Shown: positions 54,531-64,000 of the stretch, one piece after another
Position numbering within the stretch: the first letter of the stretch is position 1
How the letters are laid out: each line of letters opens with the position of its first letter
Assembly: GCA_963693365.1 (NCBI GenBank)
Contig: CAVNZM010000001.1
Coordinates: 14,136,001-14,200,000, forward strand
Origin: Amoebidium appalachense
Lineage: Eukaryota; Ichthyosporea
DNA length: 64,000 bases
Reading direction: 5' to 3'
Notes under the pieces: model-generated
Seen by the model: the letters and a program-made list of their open reading frames with translations, nothing else
The model's database searches: none
Told to the model about the DNA's origin: nothing
Made by a program: the position numbers and the translations under genes

Positions 54531-55811
54531 CTACGGGTGGTGGGTATGGTGGTGTTTTTGCATTTTGGGGTGGGTGGGGGGGAGTGTTGTGTTCCGTTGG
54601 TGCCAAATTTTTGAAAAGAAAAAGGATTGCAACTCTACTGTGATTTTTCCTAAGATGGCCCGGGTGGTGGTCTTGGTGGTGCCGGTGGCTGCAAGTAGTG
54701 GGCCCACCGATCGTGGGCAGAATCCCCGTTCGACCCACTTGGTGTCTTCGGGGTCAGGTGGGTCACCGTTGCCTCCTATCCAGTTTATCCATGCACACTG
54801 GTCTACCACCGTGGCTGCCGTATGGTGGTGCTGTGCCGTGGGGGTGTTTGGATGACGAGTGTGCAGGACGTTGTGGATGCAGGCTGTGATGGCGGTGGTC
54901 AGGATGGGGACTTCCCCGGCATGGGCCGGGCAGGCCCAGAGGTGGGTGGTGGTCTCAGGGTGCTGGCTGCACCGGGGGCATGTGGGCTGTGTAACGACGG
55001 TGGGGTGATCTCGATGTAGCCGTGCCATGGTAGGCAGGGTGCCCATGGCCAGGGACAGGCTACGAGTGTTTCCTCTGACTGCCCCGATGGTTGCCTGTGT
55101 GGGCCCCTTGTTGAGCTTGAGGGGGTTCCGTTCGGCTGGGAGCAGTCTGGGGTCGGCTAGTATGGACATAGCCTTGGTTTTGCCGGCCATGTCGGCGAGG
55201 AAGTCCTTGTTCAACCGGTTCAGTGTACCGGGAATGTTGCCGGGGATACGGTGGCCTTGTAGTCGTAGGAAGTATTTCCCCCCCCCTGGGGCCGGAGGTA
55301 GGGGGGGGGGGAGGGGGGGGAGGACTCTTCCTGCATTGGCTGCCTTGTCTGCCTCGTTATTCCGTTGACCGTACCGTTTGGTGTTGGATTGGTGCCCCTT
55401 CACCCACGATACCTGTACAGAGCCTGGTTGCCGGAGAGAGAGTTGGTCTCGTACGTGAGCCCATTCCACTATGTGGGGGAACTTTAGCTTACGTCGAGGG
55501 GATGTGGTGGGGTCCATATTTGCCGTCCATCGGTCGACTACTCCGAGGTTATCGAGCTTGATGTGGATGGGGGTGGTGGTGGGGGTGAGCAGGAGGGCTA
55601 GTAGTACCCCTGTGAGTTCGGCTTGGGTGGATGATAGGGCCGTATGGAGCCTGGTCTTGGCCGTCACTGGTGGTGCTTTCCGGTCCGGGGTGTCCAGCAC
55701 AGCCCCGGCTCCGGCCTGGGCTATCCTCCTGCCCGGGTGGATGAGGCTGCCGTCCGTATAAACGGTGATCGGTTGGTCTGGGGGGATCAGGGTGATTTGG
55801 CATGCTGCCAC
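54531..55811 (-). pseudogene. Retrotransposon RNase H domain with C-terminal Cys/His motif
   Basis: Open frame of about 426 codons with no good ATG; it opens just after a stop and is probably entered from the preceding frame. Residues about 15-140 form an RNase H fold with the acidic residues in YTDGSLIHPG (Asp), SSTQAELTGVLLA (Glu), IKLDNLGVV (Asp) and GQRNNEADKAAN (Asp), plus the VSWVKGHQ strand. At about 280 a CPRCSQHPETTTHLWACPAH segment matches the CxxC...HxxxxC motif usual at the 3' end of LINE polyproteins, followed by IWHQRN near the end. RNase H would remove RNA from the cDNA hybrid. The acidic set is intact, but the frame is joined to its upstream part by a -1 shift near 55787-55811, so this copy is probably dead. 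Confidence 0.82.
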
Positions 55812-57187
55812 TCGTCATAGGTGGCCTGGGGCACCAAGTCGGTGTAGGTGAGCCTACGGGGAGTGGGTGGGCTCGGCAGGTCAGCCGGGTGGGCCGTGCA
55901 CTTGTGTCCTGGTGGTGACCCTACCGGTGGTGGCTGCTGGGGGGGGGGGGGGCCGGGGAGGTCCCCCGGTAAGGGTGTGGCTTCCTCGTTGGCTTGCAGG
56001 TGGAGCATCTGGGGTGATGCCTGTTGGTGGGGGGGAAGATGCCGCCGAAAATGGTGTATCTTCCTCCACTGCTCGGCCGGATCGGAGCCATCCTTCAGTG
56101 CGATGACTTGGTAGATGTCGATACTGTCGGTGTTAATGAAGTCCTTATGGTACTTCGGGACTACCATGTGGGTGGTGATTCGGGTCTTGAAGGCCACGTA
56201 GGGGTCTGCCCGTATCACCTCCACAGCACGGGTCCACCCCACACACTGCTTGTTGTGGGTGTGGTTATCGGCTGGGGGCTCAGGGGGCTCGTACTTGCTG
56301 TTGGTGCTGTCGGTGTTAAGAGTCCTCTGAGTCGTCGGAGTCGTCGCTGGGCCCCGTCGACTCCGATTCTGGCTCCGTGTCTAACCCTTCCCCCTCTCCG
56401 TCTGCGTACCCGGGGTTGGGGGAGAGGGTGGCCGGGGTGTAGGCTAGGTTCCATGGGGAGTGGCCGTATTTGCAGTCACCAGGGCAAAAGCGGAAATGGG
56501 CTGTACCATGTGGGTCGTTCCACTTGGGTCGGTGCCATCTCAGCCCCTCCTCCTCTGTGTTGTCCCGTAGATGGGCTATTTTGACCCAAGCCTCCCCGTT
56601 GTGGGTGGTGTGGGCCACCACCTGGCTGAGTTCGTATTGCCCGTTCTTGACTATTTCCACCACGAATGCACCGACGGGGTGGTTTGCCACGAGGTCAATG
56701 GTGTGGTGGGTGTGTGGTCTGGGTGCTGGCCGTAGTTTGTCTGCGATGGGGATGGCCCCCTTGATGATGGACCTGTACCACTGTGTAGCTCCCGGGTGTA
56801 GTAGGTCTGGGGGGTGGGGCAGTTCGGGGAACGCCCGGAACACCCCCGGCCGTACCATGGTGTCCTCCACCGTGTAGAGTTGACGGGGGTGTGTGTGGGG
56901 GCCGATGTGGGCCGCAAAGGTGTGGTCCGGGAAAACGGTGTTGATAGGGGTGCGCTGGTTGTTGTTGCTACTTCCCCTCCTTCTCCTTGGGGGGAGGGGG
57001 GGGGGTGGGGTGGGGGTGCTTGTGTTTTTTTGGGGGGGGTTTCCCCAATACTCAGGTGCCGCTCGTGAAGGATCCCCGTGATTTGGGCCCAATAGTTGTG
57101 GAGCTGCTTTCCCCCTAGCCTGTAAAGTTTGGCTGGGGGTGCTTGCAGGGGTGGGTAGGGTAGGCCTGTCACGTGTTGCTGCTGCCA
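55787..57187 (-). pseudogene. Upstream LINE coding region of unknown function, multiply frameshifted
   Basis: Three frames together cover this part. One is open from the 5' edge with GGKQLHNYWAQITGILHERH (about 57172-57050); a second from about 56990 to 56316 includes ATQWYRSIIKGAIPIADKL, GAFVVEIVKNGQYELSQVV and HFRFCPGDCKYGHSPWN and ends DDSDDSEDS-stop; a third from about 56318 to 55787 includes QCVGWTRAVEVIRADPYVAF and a Pro-rich linker. The first two are separated by the C-rich tract at 56990-57040, the last two by TCT-TAA at 56318, where a +1 shift restores reading. No reverse-transcriptase motif is visible in any frame, so this is either an unusual region between RT and RNase H or an independent ORF. 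The segment around CPGDCKYGH could bind metal, but no family is recognised. Confidence 0.6.
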
Positions 57188-57568
57188 GACCTGACAAATT
57201 GTGACAATGCAGTATTAAGGACCGTTTTCCCGAATCGGCCCGATTACTGTCAGACCATTTGAAAGTATCGTTCACTTAAAGATCATCATCATGGTGATAA
57301 GTGCTAGGCTATGTCCCACTAATAATTATATATTAGTAATCTTCAACTATCACCATTTTTGAGTATGAAGTCTAGACCGTTATTACATCAAGTTATCGCG
57401 CAAGCGCTACGTGTAAACTACTAGACCTTAATCTTGTTTTCGTGTAAGTGCTGTTAAAAAGACGTAGGGCACCAAGCACACTCAAGGTGGCACACGTTGA
57501 CAAAGTGAAATGTTCCGCAAGGCACACTGTGGCACCGTATCGGTCACACACACACACACACACACACC

Positions 57569-57645
<77 letters not shown>

Positions 57646-57922
57646 TCTCTCTCTCACTCACTCACTGTACACCCACCCACCCAACTACACACGTGCACAC
57701 ACACACACACACACTCTCACTGTACACCCACCCACTCAACCACACACGTGCACACATACACACACACTCACACACCATGACACACACACAAACACACACA
57801 CAAACACACACACCGTCCCGTACATATACCCACACACATCTATGGTGTCACACACTGTGATACAATACACACATATGCGTGCACACACACACACGCTGTG
57901 CACGCGCACGTGCGCGCGCGCA

Positions 57923-58011
<89 letters not shown>

Positions 58012-58251
58012 TCCCTGGGGGGAGGGGGGGGGGATAGGAGGGGGGGGTGGGGGGGGGGGGGGAGGACGGGGGGAGGAGGGGAAAGGGGGAGGTTGTGTGA
58101 GGATTATATGATCATCATGGTAGGGCCTGATATGACTCACTGCCCTACTAATAACATTAATCAAACTTTGAACACTGCATGTTTGATTTGGAAAAAAAAA
58201 AAACGTGCACAACATGACGCCCCCTCAAATCGACAGGAAAATTACAGTATT

Positions 58252-58285
<34 letters not shown>

Positions 58286-58425
58286 CTGCTTTCATACCTG
58301 CACAGAGTACGTGACCGTATCAATTTTATACGGCTCGTAGAGTCTTTTTCCTACATGAATTCTTTGTACAACCATTGAACTTGGCACAAAGTTTTTTCAA
58401 ATAATAGAGTTCTGCGCGCCGGGGA

Positions 58426-58471
<46 letters not shown>

Positions 58472-58577
58472 GGGGTCGATCGAAAAACGTTTAAAATTCC
58501 AAGTTTCACAGTGAGGGCTCCAGGGACCGAGGTTAATGGGGAAGAGGAATGGCGCAGGGAGAATTGACCCAGCCAGC

Positions 58578-58629
<52 letters not shown>

Positions 58630-58648
58630 ACACACAAGCACACGCACA

Positions 58649-58868
58649 CACCCACAAATAACCAAATGATAAACCCCACCCACAAATAACCAAATTATAA
58701 ACCCCACCCACAAATAACCAAATTATAGACCCCACCCACAACTAACCAACTTATAAACCTCACCCACAAAAAACCAAATAAGAAACCCCACCCACAACTA
58801 ACTGACCAAATTATAAACCCCACCCACAAATTACCAAATTATAAACCCCACCCACAAATAACCACTAC
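58649..58868. repeat. Minisatellite, ~28-bp unit, about 8 copies
   Basis: Unit approximately CACCCACAAATAACCAAATT then ATAAACCC, with point changes and one 4-bp insertion. It is flanked by CA-rich sequence on both sides. Confidence 0.95.
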
Positions 58869-58962
58869 CACCACGCACACACACGCACGCACACACACAC
58901 GCACACATCTATACACCATGACGTGTCCTGTGTCCTGCACCACCACCACTACCACCACACAC

Positions 58963-59027
<65 letters not shown>

Positions 59028-59811
59028 ACACACACACACACACACTCACACTCACACTCACACAAACTTCTGAGTGACCGTGATCACTTCCCATCTACAG
59101 CAGGCCGTTACTACATACGTCACCAACTGTTTTATTCACATCTGTGCTCTTTGCTATTGGACTTAACTTTGTGCGCCGGGCCTATACAACAGGCATCCGA
59201 TAACAACGGGTGAAATAGAAACCGAATTATAGGTAAAATGGTTCCCAAAGCCCTCTGGCCCTTGCAGTGATGTAACACAAACAAAACACAAGTACACTGG
59301 TACGCACTATTCCTCAATTATCAGGCCTCAATCATATGATGTATTATTAGTCATTATATCTGGTGGGATTACTGTTGTGGGGCACGCACGGTTCACAGCT
59401 GTCGCATGAAATAATAATTGAAGAAACTCCCACATCACAGTGGCATACATAGGCGGTGCACTACTTAGTAACGTATGAGAGTGCGTGACTAAAAAATAAA
59501 CATCCAACCAAATCAGGCTTTTGCTAACTTTAGAGGGATCAGCTTGATGAGCAAAGCTGTACTGGCGTAGAATCATAGCTATGCATTGCCTGCCCAGTCG
59601 CCCAGTTGATAAGACCCCCCCCCCCTCCCCCCCCCCTCCTCCTCCTCCTCCTCCCTGCTTCCCCTCTCCCCCAGGGGATGAAAACGACATGAACACAGGA
59701 AACGACTGCAATCCTGCAGTTCCAGTGCGCAACTAACCTCTCGTCAGCGGAATAACTTCCGATCCCTTTTTTTTTCTTACTAAAAATACATTGACATCCG
59801 TGGTAGAAAAG

Positions 59812-59852
59812 ACCCCCCCCCCCCCCCCAAAAAAAAAAAAAAAAAAAAAAAA
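59812..59852. repeat. Poly-C then poly-A tract
   Basis: About 16 C followed by about 24 A, just 3' of the Rho-type coding sequence, which is on the other strand. Confidence 0.9.
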
Positions 59853-59904
59853 ACAAAAAAAACACTAAATAGCGAACAGAGAAAACGTTGTAGAAAGCAA
59901 TAGC

Positions 59905-61719
59905 TCACACCTCCGTGGGGGGTGCCGGGTCGTTCAAAGTTGCCATCACCATCTTCACCGACCGTCTAAAGGGGCTCCACACTGCAACCTTTGGTGACCC
60001 CGGGGCCTGCCCCGAACTGTGCCCCTTCTTAGACCCGACGCTCGCCGGCCGATCCTTATGAAACAGAATCGGCGATCCCATATCCGGCAACCCCCCCACG
60101 TGCGTAAACTCCACCACGTTCGACCCCGGATTGTTATAATTTACGTTTTCGGTCGCCAGGCTCAAGCTGCTGTTGTCACGGTTAGTAGCACTGCTGCTGC
60201 TTCGCCGTGCCCGGTGCAGGTTGGACGTGGGTTTTTCCTCGTGGTATGCGTTCGAAAATTTCTTCCTGAGCGATCGGCTGGAGAAAGAAATGTTGAAAGC
60301 GCGTTTGGGCGGCGGGGTGGTAGGACCAGTGGAGAAGGAGGAGGAGGAGGACGTCAACGGCAGCGGCTGATTGGTCGATCCATGCGACATCGACGACAGC
60401 TCCCCGGATAGACCGCTCTCGGCAATGGAAGACAGAGAGGAGATGTTAAGGCTCGAGTTGGAAGACCGCGACCGCCTATCAGGAAACGGCGCCGGCGGAT
60501 CGCACTGTTCCGCTTTCAGCGGCGTGGGCGTAGCGAGGGGAATCGCTTCAGGCCGCTGGCGATCGGTTGGTTGTGGTGGCTGGGCTCTTGTAAGCGGGGA
60601 CGGGGGGGATTCCCTTTTCTGCACGGGGGTGCCCGGGGGCGTAAACCTCGCCGTGTTCACCTGGTTGACAAACTCATCCACAGACACCGACGTATCCAGA
60701 GCCCGATTCACAAGATGGTCCGCGTCCGAAAAGTTGAGCCGGGCCGGGCGTAGACCCGAAATGGTAGCAGAGGTGAGGCTTCGCTGACGCCTACGGCTAT
60801 GAAGAGGCGTGGTGCTTCCCACGGAGGGGGAAACCGGCGATCCAGGGCACTGCGGCGAGGAAGAAGAAGCAACCAGAAGAGAGTCGTTGGATCTAGAGCC
60901 GTTGAACGTGAAGACGGACGGCTGCGACGCGACGGGCGGTGCGGTTGCGGGTATCGCCGCCGACCCGTTATGCCCGGCCCGATTCGATTCGACGCTGTTA
61001 CTGCGCTTGATTATTGCAACCATCAGGCGGCTACGGCTCCCTCCTCCCATGGGCGTCGTGGGGCCGTCAGAACCGCGAACAACCAGAAGTTGGTCGTCGC
61101 TCCCTGCCCTAATCCCCCCACCGCCGCTTGACAACTCCACGTTGCTCGCCGAAGATATCTTCTTGATCGGATCCCTTCGAAGCTGCGGGTGGCCTGGAGA
61201 TCCCCCGGCTGTTCCTGCGGTGGAAGAGTGGCCCGAGAGCGAACGGAACAGTTTGTTCGCGCTCCCGGCAGCACCGCCCCCTCCGATGTTGCTGCCCTTT
61301 GTAGGCGTACGTTCGCGGTCAGCTGCCCGCGATGAACCGAGTCGCCTTAAAACGTTCATCCCGTTTCCTACGTGTTCTTTTGCAGCGGAGGCGGCGGATT
61401 GAACGTTGTTCAGGGCTGTGACAGGGATCGGACGGCCGCCAAACGTCGTGCACGCGCCGGGGGAAACTTGGTCGATTACGGCGACGGCTGCGGCGAGATA
61501 GACGTCCACTACTTCGACGCGGACCGTTACGTTGCATTCGATGTAGTTCAGGGCACCAATCTGTTCGACCATAGACATGGCCTCGTTGTAGATTTTGATG
61601 TCGCGTTTTTCGGTCAGTTGGTAGCCTATGAGGATTAGGGGGACCTTGGGCCGAGCCTGGAGAATATCTCTGTTGTTTTGTGGTTGGTGTTTGTGTGTGT
61701 GGAGGGAAGGGCGGGGAGG

Positions 61720-61762
<43 letters not shown>

Positions 61763-61783
61763 GGTTGTGTGTGTGGGTGTAGC

Positions 61784-61832
<49 letters not shown>

Positions 61833-62439
61833 TGCGTGTGTGCGTGTTTTTGTATGCATACGGGAGGGGTGAATGTGTGTGTGTGTGGTGTGGATTGGTT
61901 AGACATTGATGGGTGGGTGTGTTGACAGGCTTGTAGTAGGGGGAAGGGGCACATGTTTAGGCAAAGGGTGGTAACAAAGGTGATGGAGTTTGTGTGTGTG
62001 TCGGGGAATGTTGTGATGTGTATGACTGAGTGCTAGGAACCCGATGCAGGGGACCCCGGGGGGGAGGGGAGAGGGGGAGGGGAGAAAATAGAGCCAGAGA
62101 AGGGGGGGGGGGGGGGGAGGGTGGACCAGTAGATGGGGTGGAAGGAGTGGAAGGGGTTCTGATGGGGAGTGGTACGGTGACGAGAGGCTTTTTCGAAGAG
62201 GAATTAGGCATGTGGTATTTGGTTATTGTGTAAGGATTAGATGGGAGGACTAGCAACAGGGGGTTGAGGGGATGGGAGGAATGGAGAGGTGGGGGGAGGG
62301 GGGTGCGTGGGATGGAGGGGGGAAGGGGAGGAGAGGAGGAATGTATGGATCATAGCTGGGAAAACAAACAAAAAAATAATGATAGACAAATCAAACGGTC
62401 ATGGTTAAAGTATTCGTACAGGGTTGGTAAACGAAAGGT

Positions 62440-62473
<34 letters not shown>

Positions 62474-62577
62474 GGAGGGGGGGGGGGGGGGGGGAGGGGG
62501 AAGGGGAGGAGGTGCGGGTACAGAGATGGGCGGTTGGCTTTGAATATTAGTAATGGTTCGTGTGACGGATGGGTAGT

Positions 62578-62608
<31 letters not shown>

Positions 62609-63177
62609 GGGGAGGGGGGGAGGGGAGGGGTGAGGGGAAGTGAGCAGTTGAATGGCACAAGACGAGGGGTGGGGTGGGGGGGGTAAGGGGGGGGCTCCAG
62701 TGCAAAGGGAATGTGAGAGGGAGCAGTGGGAGGTGTAGAGGAGTGGGAGGTTGAGGGTGGGCGTGGTGGGGGGGATTGGGGGGGGGGGGGGGGGGGGAAG
62801 AGGATACGTTACAGAGTATGAGACACACATTGAAGACAAAACAAACCCCAGAATTTGCAAAGCACACAATCAAACTGCATTATAGGCAGAGCCCTTTCCC
62901 CAAGAAGGGCATGGGGGGTGTCCAAGAGAAATTTGGGGATAGGGTGGAGGGTTGAAGGAGGAGGAGAGTGGGGGGAGGGGGGCAAAGGAAGGGGAGGTAA
63001 GGAGGAGGGTTTATACTTTACTGTTGGGACCCATTCGTCCTTGATGGTTCTCAGGGACTCAGAACTCAGGCGGTTGAAGCACAGCAAGACGGCATCAGCC
63101 AGGCCTACGGACCTTGCATGCCCACGGTTACTGACGGTGAAAAACCGCCTCTTTTCGTCGTTCAGCCATCTCAGCGC
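59905..63177 (-). CDS. Atypical Rho-family GTPase with long Ser-rich C-terminal tail (N-terminus not found)
   Basis: Two exons on the minus strand: 63177-63022 (52 codons) and 61656-59905 (584 codons incl. stop), both phase 0. The first ends LADAVLLCFNRLSSESLRTI then KDEWVPT, matching the Rho segment after switch II. The second opens ARPKVPLILIG, with EQIGALNYIECNVTV and VYLAAAVAVI, matching the end of a Rho G domain. The expected base-binding (N/T)KxD after ILIG is YQLT, the SA(K/L) segment is CNV, and no DTAGQE is seen, so nucleotide binding is probably lost or altered. About 520 residues follow, rich in Ser, Gly, Pro and Arg, with many SP/TP and RRxS-like sites, probably disordered and phosphorylated. 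No CAAX box is present (end ...APPTEV). P-loop and switch I exons are absent here and should lie beyond 64000. A signalling scaffold, as for RhoBTB-like pseudoGTPases, is inferred. Confidence 0.75.
61728..61850. repeat. (GT)n microsatellite in Rho-type intron
   Basis: GT runs at about 61728-61755 and 61788-61814 followed by GTGC units, within the intron between the two visible exons. Confidence 0.9.
62440..62800. repeat. Poly-G tracts in Rho-type intron
   Basis: G runs at about 62440-62472, 62478-62494, 62592-62612 and 62779-62798, poly-C on the coding strand. Confidence 0.9.
62806..62900 (-). repeat. Diverged copy of the dispersed element
   Basis: Begins beside a poly-G run with GTTACAGAGTATGAGACACA and ends GGCAGAGCCCTTTCC, the same order of landmarks as other minus-strand copies. 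It lies in the Rho-type intron, in gene orientation. Confidence 0.5.
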
Positions 63178-63339
63178 CTGTGTGTGTGTGTGGGGGGGGG
63201 GGGGGGGGGGGGGGGGGGTGGGGAGGTGGGGAGGTGTTGAAAGGATAATGGAATTAGTGATACGATACGACAGGAAGGGGAGTTTTGGAATGGGGGGGGG
63301 GGGGGGGGAGGGGGGGGGGAGGGGTGGGGAGGTAGAATG

Positions 63340-63397
63340 TGTTACAGAGTACGAAGTACCGTACGCATTCACCATCCGATATAAAGAGTATCGGGGG
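63340..63397 (-). repeat. Short diverged copy of the dispersed element
   Basis: GTTACAGAGTACGAAGTACC follows a poly-G tract, then AAAGAGTAT as in copies A-C. It is truncated. A similar fragment lies at about 48684-48740 (GTTACAGAAAACGAAGTACA) after another poly-G tract. Confidence 0.55.
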
Positions 63398-63537
63398 GAG
63401 GGAGGGAGGGGGTTTGTGTGTGGATGTGCTGTTATTATCGGAATAGATATTAGGGCTATGTCTTGTGAGGCTGTGATTAGCCGACACCAGAGAGGGAAAA
63501 AAAGGAAAACAAGGAAGGGAAAAAAAGAAAACAGTGC

Positions 63538-63812
63538 ATCCACCTCAATAGGCGCAGGACTCGATAATCTTTGGGCTATACTACCAAGCAATCAACCAAA
63601 CAGGTGAGCAGATCCACAACTGCTGGTTTGCTTCTGTTTACCTCTTTTTTGCGCTCACAGTGCATGGTTGATGTCTTTTCCTTCGAGATGGGAAACATTT
63701 GAAAAATGTGGCAAAAGTGGGGATTTAGCATGCCCCAAAATGAAGCTAGACAAGCGGAAGTACACTGTCTTTAACGCAGTGAAGCGAAAATCCTATACAG
63801 CAATCTGCAACA
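63538..63812 (+). other. Possible plus-strand exon pair of unknown gene
   Basis: An open frame ending at AACAG/GTGAGC (63604/63605) and one starting after a T-rich tract and TCACAG at about 63660 join in frame across a ~57-bp intron, giving AGLDNLWAILPSNQPN then AWLMSFPSRWETFEKCGKSG and KMKLDKRKYTVFNAVKRKSY. The composition is protein-like and unlike the low-complexity surroundings, but no family is recognised. It would lie opposite the 5' intron of the Rho-type gene. Confidence 0.25.
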
Positions 63813-63819
63813 GCACCGG

Positions 63820-64000
63820 CACGCGCGCGCACACGCGCGCACATACACACACACAGACACACCACACACTCACACACATGAATGCGTGCACACATACACG
63901 CACACACGCACACACACATGCATGTGTGTGCGCGCACACGCGCGCACACACCCACACGCACACACAGGCACACACACTCAAATAGACGCACACACACACG
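63820..64000. repeat. CA/CG-rich satellite at right edge
   Basis: Imperfect (CA)n with CGCG and ATGC interruptions continuing to the window end. Confidence 0.9.

Larger units (their letters stand above)
53975..57201 (-). mobile_element. 5'-truncated LINE-type retrotransposon insertion with target-site duplication
   Basis: The 14-bp sequence ACCTGACAAATTGT is present at 53975-53988 and again at 57188-57201. Directly inside the left copy is a run of about 20 T (53988-54007), a poly-A tail on the minus strand. Inside lie an RNase H frame and a retrotransposon-type Cys/His segment. Poly-A tail, variable-length duplication and absence of LTRs indicate target-primed reverse transcription. About 3.2 kb; the element begins abruptly at 57187 without a recognisable reverse transcriptase, so it is probably 5' truncated. 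Its codons are very C-rich compared with host genes. Confidence 0.85.
57202..59904. other. Spacer with several satellites, no recognised gene
   Basis: Mixed sequence at 57202-57545, then (CT)n about 57574-57643, CA-rich repeats to 58010 with a pure (CA)n at about 57926-58008, G-rich runs at 58020-58095, 58255-58285 and 58427-58470, poly-C at 58579-58615, a minisatellite at 58649-58868, (CA)n at about 58967-59018, mixed sequence, and a C-then-A tract at 59812-59850. The 3' end of the Rho-type gene lies at the right. Confidence 0.7.

Noticed and set aside
53975-57201. CRISPR-like or DNA-transposon interpretation of the flanking 14-bp repeats
   Set aside because: Only two copies, no terminal inverted repeats, and a poly-A tail beside one copy point to LINE-type target-site duplication.
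57448-57860. Ser/Leu and Thr/His repeat protein
   Set aside because: Translation of (CT)n and (CA)n satellites.
60809-61402. Plus-strand frame of about 197 codons
   Set aside because: Antisense of the Rho-type tail exon, whose minus-strand frame runs 584 codons and begins at a valid acceptor with conserved G-domain sequence.

Overview
This window is nuclear DNA of an intron-rich, probably unicellular eukaryote. All genes but one candidate are split by spliceosomal introns whose GT/GC..AG junctions keep frame, and introns and spacers are filled with very long poly-C/poly-G runs, (CA)n/(GT)n and (GA)n microsatellites. No rRNA, tRNA, CRISPR or prokaryote-style operon was seen. Gene content (a TTC33-like TPR protein, an atypical Rho-type GTPase, a class I aldolase without an obvious targeting extension, a PH-domain protein, a GPI-type surface protein, a membrane-anchored alginate-lyase-family protein, a Ty3/gypsy chromovirus and a LINE-type insertion) suits a unicellular relative of animals (for example an ichthyosporean-like protist) or an alga. 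The sequence alone does not settle which; the lineage is inference.

Layout. 446-4320 (-): 5' part of a PH-domain gene running off the left edge. 4.3-7.7 kb: no recognised gene. 7771-17488 (+): 12-exon gene for a type II membrane protein with a glycosyltransferase-like region followed by a complete alginate-lyase-family domain. 17.5-21.5 kb: repeats and presumed upstream DNA. 21509-26545 (+): 6-exon class I fructose-bisphosphate aldolase. 26.5-28.7 kb: low complexity. About 28689-30775 (-): 3' remnant of a Ty3/gypsy chromovirus (integrase, chromodomain, one LTR). 31295-33146 (-): 4-exon small secreted, probably GPI-anchored protein. 34377-38663 (+): 5-exon TTC33-like gene. 38.7-42.8 kb: repeats and an inverted-repeat structure. 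42788-49784 (-): 9-exon glucose-6-phosphate 1-epimerase. 51324-51781 (-): small secreted Cys-rich protein next to a decayed 47-codon tandem repeat. 53988-57187 (-): 5'-truncated LINE-type insertion with RNase H, poly-A tail and a 14-bp target-site duplication. 57.2-59.9 kb: satellites. 59905-63177 (-): last two recognised exons of a degenerate Rho GTPase with a very long Ser-rich tail, its N-terminus beyond the window or unrecognised.

The genes do not form a pathway cluster, although aldolase and hexose-6-phosphate epimerase are both central-sugar enzymes and the alginate-lyase-like protein probably acts on acidic polysaccharide. The most unusual signal is in the introns. Splice junctions with adjoining exon sequence have been duplicated several times as decoys, 3' splice sites are often formed directly by (CA)n or poly-C/poly-A tracts, and a short dispersed element recurs next to the poly-C/G tracts. 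Exon models were read by eye and checked by phase arithmetic, not by alignment or transcripts.
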